In this document: positions 63,788 to 64,000 of the stretch, piece after piece
Position numbering within the stretch: position 1 is the stretch's first letter
Layout: every line of letters begins with the position of its first letter
Assembly: GCF_040183065.1 (NCBI RefSeq)
Contig: NC_091131.1
Location: 8,171,001 to 8,235,000, forward strand
Direction of reading: 5' to 3'
Length of the DNA: 64,000 nt
Origin: Periplaneta americana
Taxonomy: Eukaryota; Arthropoda; Insecta; Blattodea; Blattidae
Notes under the pieces: model-generated
Database searches by the model: none
What the model saw: only the letters and a program-made list of their open reading frames with translations
Told to the model about the DNA's origin: nothing
Program-made: the position numbers and the translations under genes

Positions 63788-64000
63788 TACTTACTTACTG
63801 GCTTTTAAGGAAACCTCAGGTTCATTGCCGCCCTCACATAAGCCCGCCATCGGTTCCTATCCTGAGCAAGATTAATCCAGTCTCTATCATCATATCCCAC
63901 TTCCCTCAAATCCATTTTAATATTATCTTCCCATTTACGTCTCGGCCTCCCAAAGGTCTTTTTCCCTCCGGCCTCCCAACTAACATTCTATATGCATTTC
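63788..64000 (-). pseudogene. LINE C copy 8, 3' end, cut by the window edge
   Basis: Plus-strand TTTTAAGGAAACCTCAGGTT onward is the complement of LINE C from its stop codon back to the RNAYRVLVG region. It is preceded by a TTAC tail (63789-63796). One base is missing in the CCTCCCAAAGG run compared with other copies (frameshift). It continues beyond the window. Confidence 0.93.

Overview
The window reads as a stretch of repeat-dense insect nuclear DNA, most likely cockroach (Periplaneta-like). Supporting signs are the AT-rich composition, the many 5'-truncated non-LTR retrotransposons, the tRNA-derived SINEs, the Tc1/mariner, hAT, Helitron and TTAA-type DNA elements, and one LINE family (here 'LINE C', C-terminus ending ...AAMNLRVP) whose protein text I remember as abundant in Periplaneta gene predictions. 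That last point is recollection, not a search. I see no host protein-coding gene, no rRNA, no convincing functional tRNA, no CRISPR and no bacterial-type operon. LINE letters (A-G) and element names are local labels.

Layout. 1-2250: a 25/29-bp satellite. 2.9-3.8 kb: a TTAA-flanked inverted-repeat element. 4.2-5.5 kb: a 36-bp repeat organised into a 144-bp higher-order repeat. 7.9-9.3 kb: a dispersed unknown repeat next to a jockey-like LINE relic. 9.7-10.6 kb: a 41-bp array and an inverted pair of tRNA(Tyr)-like SINEs. 11.5-13.8 kb: a LINE reverse transcriptase split by a Helitron. 13.9-18.5 kb: nested LINE A, LINE C, a TA-flanked MITE, two SINEs and an RNase H-bearing LINE. 18.7-28.9 kb: several TIR elements, a second Helitron and a hAT-like MITE. 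29.1-36.9 kb: LINE A with a nested LINE C, a dead mariner, an R2-like LINE tail, a Tc1-like element and a mariner foldback. 37.0-40.4 kb: LINE C split by a decayed hAT transposon. 41.3-42.6 and 51.9-52.8 kb: two members of an element family with CCACAGTC ends and 5-bp target duplications. 45-51.5 kb: a mosaic of LINE tails joined by AAT microsatellites, including the longest intact RT reading frame (514 aa). 53.5-55.6 kb: an RNase H LINE interrupted by an intact 509-aa LINE ORF1 that carries a 2A-like motif. 56-57.4 kb: the best LINE C copy. 57.8-59.8 kb: a hAT-like element holding a third copy of the dispersed repeat. 61.2-63 kb: a 35-bp satellite with a 628-bp higher-order repeat. 63.8-64 kb: a LINE C end.

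The genes do not form a pathway. They are layers of mobile DNA, and the nesting gives a relative age order. Several insertions can be read precisely because an interrupted reading frame or a sister copy gives the empty site. Examples are a Helitron at an A|T site, a MITE at TA, hATs with 8-bp duplications and LINE C with 12-15-bp duplications. The most unusual item is the ORF1-only insertion at 53612-55222. It keeps its 5' leader and full ORF1 but ends 5 bp after the stop codon, and it carries a hydrophobic leader plus an NPGP 2A-like motif in which the usual first Asp is Asn.
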